This document shows, piece after piece, positions 1-14,100 of a stretch of 64,000 nucleotides of DNA. The stretch covers positions 6,595,791 through 6,659,790 of the forward strand of contig NC_089315.1 of NCBI RefSeq assembly GCF_036669915.1, written 5' to 3'. The stretch is from Pocillopora verrucosa (lineage: Eukaryota; Cnidaria; Anthozoa; Scleractinia; Pocilloporidae). The notes under the pieces are model-generated. The model made no database searches. It was not told where the DNA came from and saw nothing but the letters and a program-made list of their open reading frames with translations. The position numbers and the translations under genes are program-made. Position 1 is the stretch's first letter. Each line of letters starts with the position of its first letter.

Positions 1-121
1 TGGCTTAGATGATCCCACATGTGTGAGATCACTTGGGTGGGTATATAGCCTTACCTCCATCCTAGTATCAGCACTGCACTGATAAGGTCCAGAAGGCCAA
101 AAGAGTACTGTCTGCAGTTAG

Positions 122-122
<1 letters not shown>

Positions 123-150
<28 letters not shown>
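123..150. repeat. (TA)n microsatellite
   Basis: An uninterrupted run of about 14 TA dinucleotides is followed by further AT-rich sequence. It is a simple repeat with no sign of function. Confidence 0.9.
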
Positions 151-154
<4 letters not shown>

Positions 155-2164
155 GTGAAATATATATTTAATATAATTAAAAATGTCTTCCAACTGGGGT
201 ATCTTTGTCACATCTTTCTCTGATAATAATTCTATCATTCATTCAATGCATCAGTGTTTACACAAGAATTACTATATTATACTCACACATAAGGTCCTGG
301 GAGATCTCCTAATGCTGTAAAACATAGACATGTGTCTTCTACTATGACTGGGCCTCCAACCTAGCATAAGGAGATAAATAAAAAGAGAACACATACAACA
401 TAAAATCATCATCCTGGATTTTTTTTGATTGAAAATCTGTGACAATTCAAGATTACCATATCTCTTGAAACTATTCAGTTAAGGAAGTGATAACTAAATG
501 TGTCTCAAACCTCTTTCGCAGCAACTTTGCATTTCTCCTTAGATATCTCGTCTGGTTCACCTTGAAATTCAGGCACTACAGGAATAGGGATATGGGTTGT
601 GTATTTAAAATCATCTTCATTAATCCTTTACTGCCTAGAATCAGTGTTAATATTCTCCATACTGTTCTCTATACATTTCCTATGGGTGTTGACAAGGAGA
701 ATATGTTTAACAGTCAAGAACTTCTTTAGTTGGTGATCATTTCCTTTTTTCTCATGACCTTGCACAATTTAGGAATGATGTCATGAGGAAAAATTAGATG
801 CCAGTAACTCTTATGGGTTAAAGGGTTAACTGTAAATACATGTAGGCAATAGATTGAACAGCTGGTTGTCAACAGTGGGTTGCCAGAAAGTACAACTCTC
901 CCTCCCATTTATAGATGAGAAACTAGTAGAAATTGTTTATTCCTACAATACCCCCCTTGTGGTATTCTGATTGTTAGAAAATACACCAGGAACAAAAATA
1001 CTGTTATAATAACAAAAATAAGCCCATGAAAGTATCACGCATGCAGTCATTACCACACAATTGGCATTAACTTACGTACTAAACAATCTTTTTAATAGGT
1101 AGCTTAAAAAGGTATGTAACTGCACATACTTACAATCTATATTTCTAGACTCCACTTTCCATGGAAATGAGTCCCCTAAGATGGCAACCACCTTAGGAAA
1201 TGAACGAAACAGAAATCGAGCCAGAATCAGATCAACGAACACTAATATTATTCATAACTCAAAGTAAAACACCTTCTCTCTTGAATTAATGGGGAAATCT
1301 ACTTTTCTAAGCCTCGATTCTCATCCTAACTCTAACCGCAAAGCAATTACTGATAGCGTGACCGAAGTGTCACGCTATTCAGGATAACGGTAGTGGTTCG
1401 ATCAAAACGCCTTGATCAAAGTACTGAACGCGCGTACATTCATTGACGATTGTTCTCACGATAGAATTCGAGACATACTATGAAAGGTTGTTCTTTAAAT
1501 TAATTTCTAATTAGATCGAGTTTATCAACTGGGAACGAGAAGATGAGGCCAGAATAAAGAAATCTACAACATGATTTATTTCACTCTACCTGAAACCCCG
1601 GTATTTAAAGGTGATTGATCAAAATTAACAGCAATTTAATAAATACTGCTTATCTGTAAAAAATGATAATAGTAACAATTCTCACCTCTTTTAGTTTGTT
1701 TTGATTTCCTGTGACAAATGCTAGCGTTTTCCTCGACATCTTCTCGATGACTACTAAATATCGCTGGTGAGGCGGGAAGGATTAATTCGTTCCCAGTGCC
1801 TCTCGTACATTAGCTCATGACATCTTCCAATCAGCGTGTTTTCTTGTTTCAGCCACCTCTCCATAGCCGCTCCCCGCGAGCTGTTTTCATCGGTAATTCT
1901 CGTTTGCCGATCTTCAGTTTCGCTACGGTACCCCCATCTGCTTACAGTTACTTAGCAACCTCATTTTAATTGTTAGAAATAAGCGCTCTTAAGGCTAATT
2001 CAAGGATTTATAAACACTTTCATCGTACTCTACATGGCTGGTGGTTTAGTATGCACCAAAACGACTAGCCCATCACGTAATGGGCTCCTGCAGAATTCGA
2101 AGTCACCTGATGGAAAATTCTGTTCGAGTATTATCCACTCTCGGCTTTGCCATAAGTTCCTCGC

Positions 2165-2208
2165 TTGACGCACACAGAACCGTAAGGCACACACAACCGT
2201 AAGGCACA
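2165..2208. repeat. short tandem repeat, unit AACCGTAAGGCACACAC
   Basis: The 17-base unit is present about two and a half times in direct tandem, the last copy being partial. It is a minor local duplication in otherwise unassigned sequence. Confidence 0.7.
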
Positions 2209-5035
2209 CACAATAACACCAGCCAACAAGGCCGCTTGATGCCTTGGGAATGTTATGGGGTTGTTAGTTCATTAATAAGGCGAGCTTTTACCAACCGCCT
2301 AAAAATTTTCATAGCTTTTACAATATTTTTATTTCTCATAATATATTTTTAAACGATAAATGAGGAGATGACAGCATGGAGGATTCACCCCGCGCGTTCA
2401 TTTGAGAAAAAGGATTTGTTACAAATCAGAAATTAAATCAGCTAATTTTGGACTGTAGAGAACCCTCAGAGAGAATTCTCATAGGTTTTAGCAAGAGCTT
2501 ATAAACTTGGGTATATGTTATCGTTGGATTTTCGTGGAGAAAAAAAATCGGAGAACCTCGCGGTATACTGCATATTTTTTCGCATCAATCAAAGTTCACC
2601 TTAAGCCGTGAAGATACAAAACCAACGTGCAAGGTCATAAACAATCGCAGCGAGTATTTCCTAGAAAACTAGAAGGCAACTTGCGTGACTTATTGTTAAT
2701 TTAACTTTGGTGGGTTTTGTATCATAACTTAGCCTATAGTTATATTTCTCCTATAGGACATATAACGTGATGGCATAATAAGCTTCCTAACTGAGCACAA
2801 AAGGAGCATTAGCATGGAGATGACCAGAAAGAGATGATTTCGTCGAATGCAATCAATTCGAAAACAAACGTGACTTATCTCTTTCGACCATCTAAATCTT
2901 GCGTGACCGTTCATTCAGGGTTTCTGTACGGAAATTTCGGTATCTTTAGGCATACAATTATAAACGACAATAAATCAGCCACACACAACATCTGAGTTTA
3001 AAATTAAAGAGGGGAACTTTTGTTTTCCCTTTTTGATCCTGGTAACAGTCTAGGAGTTCTGGTAAGTATGGGAGTCCAATATAAGCGGCTATGTGTTTTA
3101 ATTCGAGTTGGTTAATCGACTACGCGTATAATGAAGTCTCCCATCTTTCTAAGGAAATTTAATCATCAGTTTTCCCTTGGATTGAGAAGTGAAGGCTAAA
3201 TCTTTTTAGGATAACTGCCTTCCGTATATCCGGGTATTCTCTGAAAGGAAGGTGCTTTTTTGTTGTTGACAGGTTCACATGTTCGTCGTGACATAAAACA
3301 AACAGGAACACGATGAGCAGCTTTGAACGTGACAAAGGTTTTGCCACCCGCCAACTGATGGTCACGAACCAAAATATGCCAAGAAAGATTTTAGCTTTGT
3401 TAAGAACTAGTGAAAAAGAACTTTAAAATTGTAAAGCAATGAGATCAGTCCTGTGGGTAAATTTCGAAATTTCGAAATTTCTAAACAATGCTCGATTGCC
3501 AATCGCCGAAAATCAGACTCGACAGAGTAGCGGAAATAAAATCCAGTGTATGTTCGGCATAAACTTTGATGTTTTTTTTCCATATCTGCAATTTTTTTTT
3601 CACCAAGCTCAGTTTACGGGAACTGCATCGGATTTTACGCGAGCCATCACGTTGGCTGATAGATTAAGGATAAAGAAAATAACTGAGTCGAATCGCGTGG
3701 AGTACTGGGCATGAAGTAAAATGCAATTATCATCACGCGAAAACAAAAAACCGCAAACAAACAAATATGTAAAGCACGGACCAAAACTTTTACAGTGCCA
3801 AGGATTTTTATGGAAAAGAGCCAACTTAATGTTGATTCACTTTATATTTTCCGTATAGAGCCGAGCAAAGCTCGAAATCGTGCTTCTTCATAATTCCCTG
3901 AATAAACACGGAAGTATTTTATCACGTCCTGGCCCCACCGACATAGTTTTCTGTGGCCCCATTAGCTGCTTTAAGTTTATCAACATCCGGATCTCAAACG
4001 CGTGCTTTGATTCGAACCGCTCAAAATGTTGTAGAACTCGATCTGAGTTCCACACTGGCTAAGCTCGCATTGTCAACTGAAAAAAACGTGTAGGCACATA
4101 TGGAAGAAAATTAAAAACTTTAAGCCGGAATATGAAAAGATAAAAGTCGCGCTTCAGTAAGCGACGTGACTTCTTCACATAGTGTCGTTTAAAATATGTA
4201 CTTCCTTTATTACTGATTCCCATTTGACCGAATGAGTACTTTGCCATCGCGAGGTCACGTGTGGTGTTTATTTCATCTACAAAAAACCTCGATGAATATT
4301 GATACTCTCAGTTGTAAGCAGAACTTTATGAAAATGTATTAGCTCGCAGGTCGATAGCCGCCGGGTTTGAAACCTATCTCAATCTGTTCAAGTCGTGACA
4401 TGCAATAGTTGAAATTGCTACCTTCACTCTGAAGACTGTTTTTGTCGCGTAATTCAGCTTTATTGATAACAAGTTTGCTGTTTGCCTCTGAACACTCGAT
4501 CACAGGGAACTATAACACTTCGTTCGACTAGCCGACCTTCTACTGCTTTTTGTAATCGTCTCGTTAACATACCAACTTCGGTAGCAAACAAAGGCGACGC
4601 ACGTAGAATCCTGAGAGGTAATCAAATTTTCTTACTATTATTTTTATCATTTTATAAAAGAATACACAAATTAACTCTGAACTTCTTAATTCGTATCTAT
4701 TTGAAGAATTGAGCGATTTTAGGCTGGCTAACTCTGCAAGTGAGGCAAGGTGAGCAAACCAGTTCAAAGTTGCTGTTCTCTATAGAGGAGTGTTCGCTTA
4801 CCTTTCGTCCATGACGACATAAATTTCACAACAGAATATATTAAAATTCAATGCATAACAAACCTTGATACTCAGAGAGTATGTAATGGTGCTGGTGTTT
4901 ATGATTTCAAACCGAAAATCAGTATTCGTATGAGTTTGACAGTTTTCTTACATATAATTTTTACATGACTTTTTCTCTGTATCTATGTGTAATTACAGGG
5001 GTATTCCTTTAAAGTTAGCGTGACCGAATCTCAAC

Positions 5036-5117
5036 ATGATCACGCAGAAGAATTTATTTGCCTCATCTCTTCGAGGAATTCTTCTGTTCCTGACTTGGCA
5101 AACTATCAGTTATAAAG
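5036..5117 (+). CDS. Gene A exon 1: signal peptide
   Basis: ATG at 5036 opens a 27-residue segment with a basic stretch and a hydrophobic core (GILLFLTW), then donor GTAATT in phase 1. The first exon of gene B is also 82 nt and also ends in phase 1, which supports this start. Confidence 0.8.
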
Positions 5118-8100
5118 GTAATTATTTTTTTGTTTCTGTCAGAAGTATATTGAATAGAACTGAACAAATTATATTCGCTGAGGTAGACAAAAAGGTGGAA
5201 ATATTCTTTCATAACGGGATCATTGTATGACCAAACTTTAACATTGTCTCAATTCCGTCTCATCGATCATTCAGCGCATAATTATTAGAAACAAAGAAAT
5301 TAAGATTGCCAATCTTCAGAACTACATCGTTTAATTTTTTTTTCGGGGGGCTTGGCATAATGTTGATACAGTTCCACTCGCGAGAGGCTTTCAATCGTTC
5401 AGTTTGATAAATGATAGGTTTGTTTGTCGCTAGTAAATTGCGGTTTTGCATGATCTGTTCAGGATTGGTGAAGTGCCCATCAAAACTCAACCCCCGCGTA
5501 AAATAAATTTGCCTTACTTCCTGATTTCTACTAGACATGCTAGACAGTTCCTCGAAATATCGTGGTATAATATAACTAGTTAATCACCAAAGTGTCAAGA
5601 CGGCACGCTTGGTAGTTGAAATTCTTTTCATCTAAATCTTCGCAATTCTTCATTAACAATTTTTATTGAGCGAAGGAGACTAACAACTTCCTTAAAGAAC
5701 CGTGCGCTTTAAGGAACACTAACAATAAAACTACATCATTCTTATTTACGTTACTTCCACTTCGACTGGCACCATTGATACAACAATACCAAAGGATGCT
5801 GTAATTAGTCCTGTAATCCGCTAATTAATTTGTGTGATTGAGAATGGCAAAAAATAGCAACTAGCTGTCAAGTACAGCGTAATTAAGTAATGGAGAAGAT
5901 CAGCAGGGATGCGTCCGTGTCACGTATTGATCAATCGAATGGAGAGAGAAAAAAAATCAGCTCTCGTTCAACCGGCTCACGCATTCAATGTAATATCAAC
6001 GATTATCAATGAGAAGTCACCGAGTATGCATTCCACCGAGACTGAAACAGGAAACAGCAGGAGGATTTAAGGAAACCTAGTGAGACAGCTCTAATATAAA
6101 AATGAAGTAAATAGATTTCCTGTTGAGAATGAAGCCATTCCATGATGTCACGCAAATATTCAACTCTTGGCCTTATCTCATTAGCGACCACTAGTCATTT
6201 CAGAGTACTTTTCCATACCAAACCTATCATTTAAATTACACAGAGGCCGGCAGAATCTCTGGTAAGCGATCAATCTTTAGCGATAAAGGTCTTAACTGTT
6301 GGGTAGTTTCTTCTGACTTCTTTTCTCATTTTTCCCTTACTGGTAGGCGTGACATCGACCTCATGCCAATCCCAACCATGTCTGTACTTCAGCAACAGTC
6401 GCGCTCTCCAAGCGTTAGATATCAGCTCCTCCAACTTGTACTCAGTCGCACCAAACCTCAACTCTGTTGATGCAGTCGACGTGCACGTGAAACTGAATTT
6501 GGTGTACTGGAGCGAGCGTCAGCCAAACGTCATAAAGAGGCTGAACATTACTAGTGGAAAAGTGGAGAACGTGTCAACAGACAGCAACATAGGTCAGATC
6601 AAAGGTATTGCGGTGGAGTGGGAGAGTGGATTAATTTATTGGACTGATAACACCAATCGTCGGATCGAAGTAGCGCAGTTGGACGGGAAAAACAGACGGG
6701 TCTTGATCAGTAAAGATATACGAAATCCTCTTGGAATAGTTGTGGACCCAAGAAAAGGGTATGTACCAGCTTTTTATATGATAGAGGGCTTTCCATAGAT
6801 AAATTGCTACGGATATTATCAAAAGGAGGAAATGCACGGAAGTGGAACTGCCGGCAAGCAAACTGCTTCCTAAAGCACAGAGAAACGTAAACGACCAAGA
6901 TGCGGTCGATTTTAATTTCTCATCTGATTGGTTGAGATGGCGGGGCGAGTTTTCTGGCTGATTTTATTACAGAGTTCGGTTAAGCAAAACCAGTGCCATC
7001 CTGGAGTACTTTTGAAACTCAATTGAAAATTGGTTTATGATAAATTCTGCAGCAAGTTTTTTGATAGGTTCTTTGCAATGCCCTATTTAAAAACAGACGT
7101 ACAGATATCGTCAGTTGGATTTTATGTTGTTGCAGAGCGTCTAGCTTTGATGTAGAAATTCGTGTGATTCACTTGCGGTACATAGATCGCTTTTGAGTTT
7201 TGACGTCATACCCTGACAACGAGTTTTCGAACGCCTGGCCAGCTCAACATAGGTTCTCCAGCCCCATCCCCAAAAGGTGAAGTAATGTTTGACTGTGACA
7301 CTTCCTCTCGTAGTTCCTGAAGCGTATTCTTGATTCTGCCGGGTTCGAACCTTTAGTCCGCAAGAGTTTTTTCACTAGTTCTTCCACGCCCACTTACATT
7401 TCACGTTTTTATTCATCACTGGTATTGTAGGTACATGTTTTGGTCAAACGGAGGATTTCAAAGTAAAATCGAGAGAGCTTCTTTGGCAGGTGAAAATCGG
7501 AAAACCTTGGTCAACCTTGGGAGCTCGTATTTTAACGTTCCGGTCGGGATGACCATCGATTTCCAAGCAAACCGTATATATTTTATTAGTCGAGGACTTT
7601 TTACCAAAAGGCTGGAAAGCATTGACTTTAATGGAAACACCCGACAACAGTTTACATCCCTCTCATCCATTAGTTATCCTTATGATATTGTATTGCTGAG
7701 CGGAGTGTTTTACGTATCTGACGCGAGAGGCAACAAAATCTTCAAGATCGAGAAGTCCACAAAGAGATCTCTGGGAAACTACGCAGGTCTTGGTTTCAGT
7801 AATCTTCGAGGGCTTGAGATGTTCTCCTCCTTGCGACAACCTAAAGGTACGATCAATATTCAAGTAATTTGTCTCAACAATTGTGTTAAAAATTTGAACT
7901 CAAGTTTGACGTGGGCAAGTTGGACACGCAGTGGCACGTAAGACTGGACTGGGACATTTTGTCTCAACTCTTACAGTGCCTTGCTCTATCTGAAAGGTAC
8001 AAAGCGATGCCAGCAATCTGACAAAATGACGAATCACTTAATATCATAGTTCCTTAATGCTACAATAATCGCATAGGCTCTGATGCTCTGAGCGATCAGA

Positions 8101-11100
8101 TTCGAGAGTAGACGTTTTTTTGGCAGGCGCTGACCTAGAAGGAGTATGGCTGGTGGAGAAATTTGGGGGAGTATTAGCGTTCAGTGTTAGTTAACACGAA
8201 GATGATTTTATCATAAAGCAGGCGGACACATGGCCATGTTAAACTTGCAATTTCCTATATCAAAGCTGGTTATCATCACGTGTTCTCGACCGTTGGACAA
8301 AAAATAATATTGATCCTCATGGTGTTATATTTGTTACGGGTATTTTTATGAGTATCGTTTAAAACCTTGTTGTCTCTGGTTCTTTCGTAGGTAGCTCTGC
8401 TTGCCACAACAATAGTGGATGCAGCCACCTTTGTCTGCTATCGCCAGCAGGGAGCCAATGCGCATGTCCAATAGGAAGCATTTTAAAGCCTGACGGAAAG
8501 ACGTGTGATGATTCAGGTAAACAATATAAACCGCCAAGTTGTTGTTTTAGAACAACTGTGCAAGTGTTGAAAAGAAAAGTGCACTGCCAAGTGGGGTGGG
8601 CAGGAGGGGGGAAGGGGATAGAAGGCTATTTCTGCATTTAGTTACATTAAAAGATCTTTTTTGGGCAGACTATATTATTTCTAATATTAGTTTTCGAGAA
8701 CTTGTGAATTTTTGAATGATTACTTATCGTTTATCGTTTCGCAAAAAAATAATGGTTTCGATGTATTTCACACACTTTTTAGCATCCAAACTTCTCCTAT
8801 TGGCTGATAAGACGCAACGAGGACTCTATCAAATACCACTGGGAGCATCAATTTCAAAGAAGGCCATGGCAATCCCATTAAACAATGTCAGGAGACCTGT
8901 GGGGGTTGAATTTGACCCCCTTAATGGCTTCGTCTACTGGTCTGACAGCTTCAGAGACGTAATTTCCCGAGTCCATTTGAATGGCAGCACACAGGAGGAA
9001 GTGGTGGATCGTTTGAGAACACCTAATGGCATTGCAATAGACTTCATTGCGAGAAATCTGTATTGGACAGACGAAGGGTCAAACAGAATCGAAGTGTCTC
9101 AGTTGGACGGCTCCTTCAGAAAGACTCTTGTGTATAATGATCTTTGGGATCCACTTGACATTGTGCTCGACGTGGAGAAGGGGTAAGGTTAAATATTATC
9201 TCTCTTAAATAAGTAAAACTGTGGCTCGTAGAGTTCTGAAATCACTGAAAGAAGACATAGTATTTGATCATTATAAGTAAAAAATCGTCCATTCTTGTAA
9301 AACTAAGAGGTGCACCTTAGGTTATATGGCTTATTCTATCAAGTAAGATCTTGAACTACATCTTGCCTGTAGATATCAGTGCATGACCTATGGAGAGAGA
9401 AGCTCTTCACTTACCAAGAAAGTCCTTGGCAAACATTTACAGACGTTTGCTTCTGTATTAGTGCGATTTGAGAACTTTAACCCATCAGATAAAATCTACA
9501 GCTTGCAACATAGCTTTATTATTGTGGGTAATGAACATCTTTCGATTTATTCACTACTAAGAGCTGTCATGATTTCTTCATCACATGAGAGACAGCTCAA
9601 TTAAGATGAAAATAAAATTGTCGCCTTTTCCAAGTGAAAGCTTTTGTATAGAAATACCTTTGTTGTAGAGGAAGACTTGGTTTGTTCTAGGCACCTTACG
9701 GCTTGCTTTCATCGATGTCCTCAGCACTAGAGAACATGGATAAGTTAACAAGATCAAGAGTAAGGCTTGTGTTTTAAAACTGTAATTGTCGCTTTTGCAG
9801 ATACATGTATTGGAGTCAGGAAGGGAGTTCATCTATCGATACCAAAATAGAACGAGCCGATATGGATGGAATGAACAGAGTTGTCGTCAAAAGCTGGAAT
9901 TATTACTCTCATACCACTAGGTCTCCAAATGGCCTCGCCCTAGATAAAGAGCAAAATCGTCTGTATTATTTCGACGATTACACAGACCGTATCTACTACG
10001 TTTCACTGAGTACTGGCGCCGAAAGCACTCTATTGATCAGACAGGGCAGTCCCAAGGGAACAGTCGTACATGGAAGTTACATTTATTGGACAGAGACACA
10101 AGGTCAAAGTGGTGCGGTCTACAGGGCTGATAAGAAATCAGGAGAAAATGTCGAGAGCGTGATCAGCGGCCTTATTGGGCCGGAAGATATCTGCGTTTAC
10201 GACGCAAACGACTCGTTGCTCCAGACAGGTACGTTTCATGCTGGGTTATGAGAAAGCAATAGTGCTTGTATTGAAAAATCTCATGGATAAATTTTTAACT
10301 TCCCCTATCTTCCGGTCTTGCGTCTGTAGTCTCCTCTTTTACTTAGCTTATCTTATCAATCCTCTTCTCTGACTGTCTTCAAGCACTCTCTCACATGAAT
10401 CTCCTTTTTATCTCCTATTACAATGGCCTTCTACCTGAAAACATTGAATTTAAGTTTCCCTTGACATGATTTTGTTTTTGTTAAATTGCAGTGAAATCAA
10501 ATTGTAGCAGGAACAATGGAGGTTGCAGCCATCTTTGTTTGCTTACTCCAGGCGGGCATCGATGTGCATGTCCAAATGAAATGAATTTGAAGCCCGACGG
10601 GAAAACTTGTAAGTCAGAAACAAGAAGAAGCGTTGATAGCTACACGAGATGAAAGATATATTTAAAGTGAGATATAAGAGCGCCTCAGCCAAATATATTC
10701 TAGGTTTGCAACGCTCAACATAAAACTCGAGACATCCTGTCAGAAATACGCTCATCTTCGCCGATTCTGTATCGCGTCTAATGCAAGAAAATTTGAATTG
10801 CATATAACTCGGCATCACAGGTGTAAAATTTTCACCAAGTATGGTCTCTGTAAATGGTGAAACAAAAACCCTATCTTAGCGATAATGTTCATCGTATACC
10901 ATTGCAGGTCATTTTAGCGAGTTTTTACTTTTCGCCGACTCAACAAGGAAGAAGATATACCTGATTAATATCGACAACCAGCATTCACAAGTGGTACCCC
11001 TGGAACTAGGTAACCTTCAAGAGCCCGAAGCACTGGACTTTGATCCGCAGACTCACTCCATTTATTGGTCTGACCTGCAGTTCCGTCAAATAGCACGTGC

Positions 11101-14100
11101 TAATCCTGACGGAAAATCAAAGACGATCATTGTTAACAGCGGTCTCCAACGACCCAGAGGCATTGCAGTTGACTATGCTGGAAGAAATTTGTATTGGACA
11201 GACTATGACGGCGAAAGGATTGAAGTCGCAAAACTTGATGGATCACAGAGGAAGGTTTTAATCTCTCGAAATATTGAGAAGCCTGTGGACATTGTGTTAG
11301 ACTTGAATAACGGGTAAGAAAGATAATACTTCCCAGGATTGGCTTCGTTGTCTTTTCTACTTAAGGCACTTTGGATCAGATTAACTATAGCTACGTTTTG
11401 TTTCGAGGTCATTTTGTCGACGATGGCAGCAACCAGCCATGCAGTTGGAAGGATACTTTTAGACTTTAGAGGCTGATGAACATTAATTAAAGCTTGCCTA
11501 TGCAAGCTTAGTTGCTCACTCCTTAATGCTTTGCACAAATATTTTTATGAAACATGTAACGACAAGGTATTCTTTTTTTCATTTTTTCCAGTCTTATGTA
11601 CTGGTCGTCGTGGAGTACACAGCCAAAAATAGAGCAAGCATCCATGGACGGAAGTAATAGGAGTACGGTTGTTTTGTTTCAAAGAAGCTGGTGGCATCGT
11701 CCCGCAAACCCTAATGGATTAGCTTTGGATCCCGAAACTAGCAGGCTCTTTTGGGTGGACACGACTAAATCTCTGATACAGTACACGGACCTTGGACTTG
11801 GCGATGGTTCCATAACCACTCTCCCTGTCCCAAGTTTCTACTTATCAAATGCTTATGGGTTGACTTTGAAAGACAATACACTGTATTGGAGCACCTCTGG
11901 ATCCATTTATGCGGCAGACAAGAAGACGGGTGGTAACGTGCGTCGTTTAGTAAGGAATATTGCGAGTCCTCGAGATGTTCACGCATATCATAACTATTCA
12001 GCAATTCCAGGTAAGAGGAAGAATCAGTTTTAGTTCATTCGAATTTCCTGTCTCAACTTAGTATGCCGAGCCAACTTAGATGACTGTCAACTTAGTATTT
12101 TCAACCATTAAAACGAACACACCATATGCCAGTAAATCTCGAAAACTATGATTATTTTGATGTTAAGAGTACTGAAATTATCATTGTACCGCCTTCGTTT
12201 TATAGTCAGCTGATTTCTCCACTTGAGCTTCTCATTGCATCAATTCGTAAACTGTTTTAGTAGCCAGATATTGAGAAGTTTCGTTTTTTAGATCGGCCAC
12301 CTTATCGACATGTATTTCCTTTATTACACCTGAGCGAATCCTTTAAAATTACCTCTCGCTTGATTCTAGCCGATCTTTCTTCCTTGAAAGCTTAATCTTT
12401 GCTCTGTTTTCTTTCAGATGACCACCCTTGCTCTCTGTTCAATGGATGGTGCACACATCTTTGTCTGTTAAAACCAGGAGGGTATCAGTGTGCGTGTCCA
12501 ACTGACACCGGAGATATTCCCTGCAAGACTACACCTGTTATTCCACCTTCGTCCACACTGTCGCTCTCGCCTTCGCGGTCGCCTTCGCGGTCGCCTTCGC
12601 CATCCTCGTCGCCATTGTCAATCTCATCCCCACTATCAACAACGTCTTCCACATCTACGCCATCTTCCATGTTAGCTTTTTCAACATCGTCAAAGTCACC
12701 ACTGCAATCAACTCCTCCATCTCCATCACCACTACCGATGCAAACATCGTCGTTATCGCCGTCACTGTCAGTTTTCAATTTCCCAATTTCATCATCCTCT
12801 CTGCCGCTGTCATCGTCATCGATGTCGTCGCTGTCCGTTTCTTCCCCGCAACAGGAACCTGCTTCATCACATACATTATTGAAGCGGCCCTCATCTTCCA
12901 TCGTATCATTAACACATTCTTCCGTGATATCAACTTTACCACCCCTAGTTGATGCGTGTATTTCAAGACCATGTAAAAATGGCGGTACATGTCTCGAGGG
13001 AAACGAGGGTAGCTATACCTGTCGGTGTGCCTTAGGATATACCTGGCCTCATTGTGAGCTCAATATAGGTGAGTGCCAGCTACTGAGAGATTTTAGTCAA
13101 AGTAAAGGTCTCCAAGTTTTCTTCAGAGTAAGATAACGATTCTATATTTTATAGGTCACTGGTAGAATTATACTTAAGGATTTTATAAAGACGAGTCCAA
13201 AGTGACATTAAAGATATGCAAAATTATTGGAAATTTTTTGATATACAGCCCCCATACGGCTTGTTACGTTGTGATTTGCACCGAAATGTAAAATTAGCGT
13301 GCTATTCCTTGAAATAAACCTAACTCCCTTCCTGCTCATCCAAAGAAAATATCTCAGCCTACCTAATTACCAGGTAGAAGGAGAGGATTGAAACGAGGAA
13401 ATTGGTCAAAACCTCCAGATTTAGTGCCGAGGTAAATCTATGTCATCTATGAGAGTCGTGAAACCCAGGAATCTATGTAATAATTCCTTTCTTTTCAAAT
13501 GTTTCTGTTTGTAGGTGACAATGTCGTGAGTATAGCATTCAAAATGACCACGGCTCAAGTAAGTGTTTTAGAAATCTTCTTTTCCTCACCATGAAACCTT
13601 TTAAATCGCGAAAATTGATATCATGTCTGATATGACAATGCCTTTGCACCATTAATTTGAACCCAAACAACCCAATACACAGAGGGTCACGCAAATTGAG
13701 ACTCGTGGAAAAAAACTAGCTGGGGTGGCGGATTTTATTCACATAAACAAACCAACAGACACAAAGAAAGAGTAGCAGAAATGCAAAAACGAAAAAAAAC
13801 TATCTTTGCATAGAGTGTGGAATAATATCTAAGCTGTAAACAAATTTTCATTTTGATTTCATTTTCTTTATTCAAGTGGAACCAAGACACTCTCAGGAAG
13901 AGCATTGCAAAAGCATTCACCGAGTACTGCACAAAAGACCAACGCCCTTGTAAACTTCGTAAGAGGTATTGGAATTCATCAAAGCTACGTTTATGTAACT
14001 TTATAGACCGCATCTCTTACTATTTAAGAGCGCATCATCTTCACATTTATGGTAGTGAAATAGCATAGGTTATCAATAAGGTAAACTAAACTTTATAGTG

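Larger units (their letters stand above)
1..5035. other. left flank without a recognisable gene
   Basis: No exon or conserved domain is recognisable on either strand. Open frames here are short (under 95 codons), lack domain-like composition and are not joined by convincing splice sites. Positions of roughly 460-835 have the look of a dispersed repeat (a guess from composition and familiarity, not shown). The last kilobase should contain the promoter of the receptor gene starting at 5036, but no core promoter motif could be assigned. The 13-mer TAGCGTGACCGAA occurs at about 1353 and again at about 5020, just upstream of that start codon; this may be chance. Confidence 0.5.

Noticed and set aside
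1350..1380. short palindrome AGCGTGAC..GTCACGCT
   Set aside because: Perfect but only about 10-bp arms in an AT-rich non-coding region, with no repeat family or gene context to give it meaning.
5260..5538. 92-codon - strand frame in intron 1 of gene A
   Set aside because: No domain, no splice partners, and antisense within an intron.
12485..12901. 138-codon acidic open frame on the - strand
   Set aside because: Antisense of the Ser/Thr/Pro stalk of gene A. The Asp/Gly/Glu-rich composition is the mirror of the repeat codons on the coding strand.
13959..13960. alternative splice donor GTAAGA in gene A exon 12
   Set aside because: Using it would bring a stop codon directly after the next acceptor. 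The donor at 13966 keeps frame.
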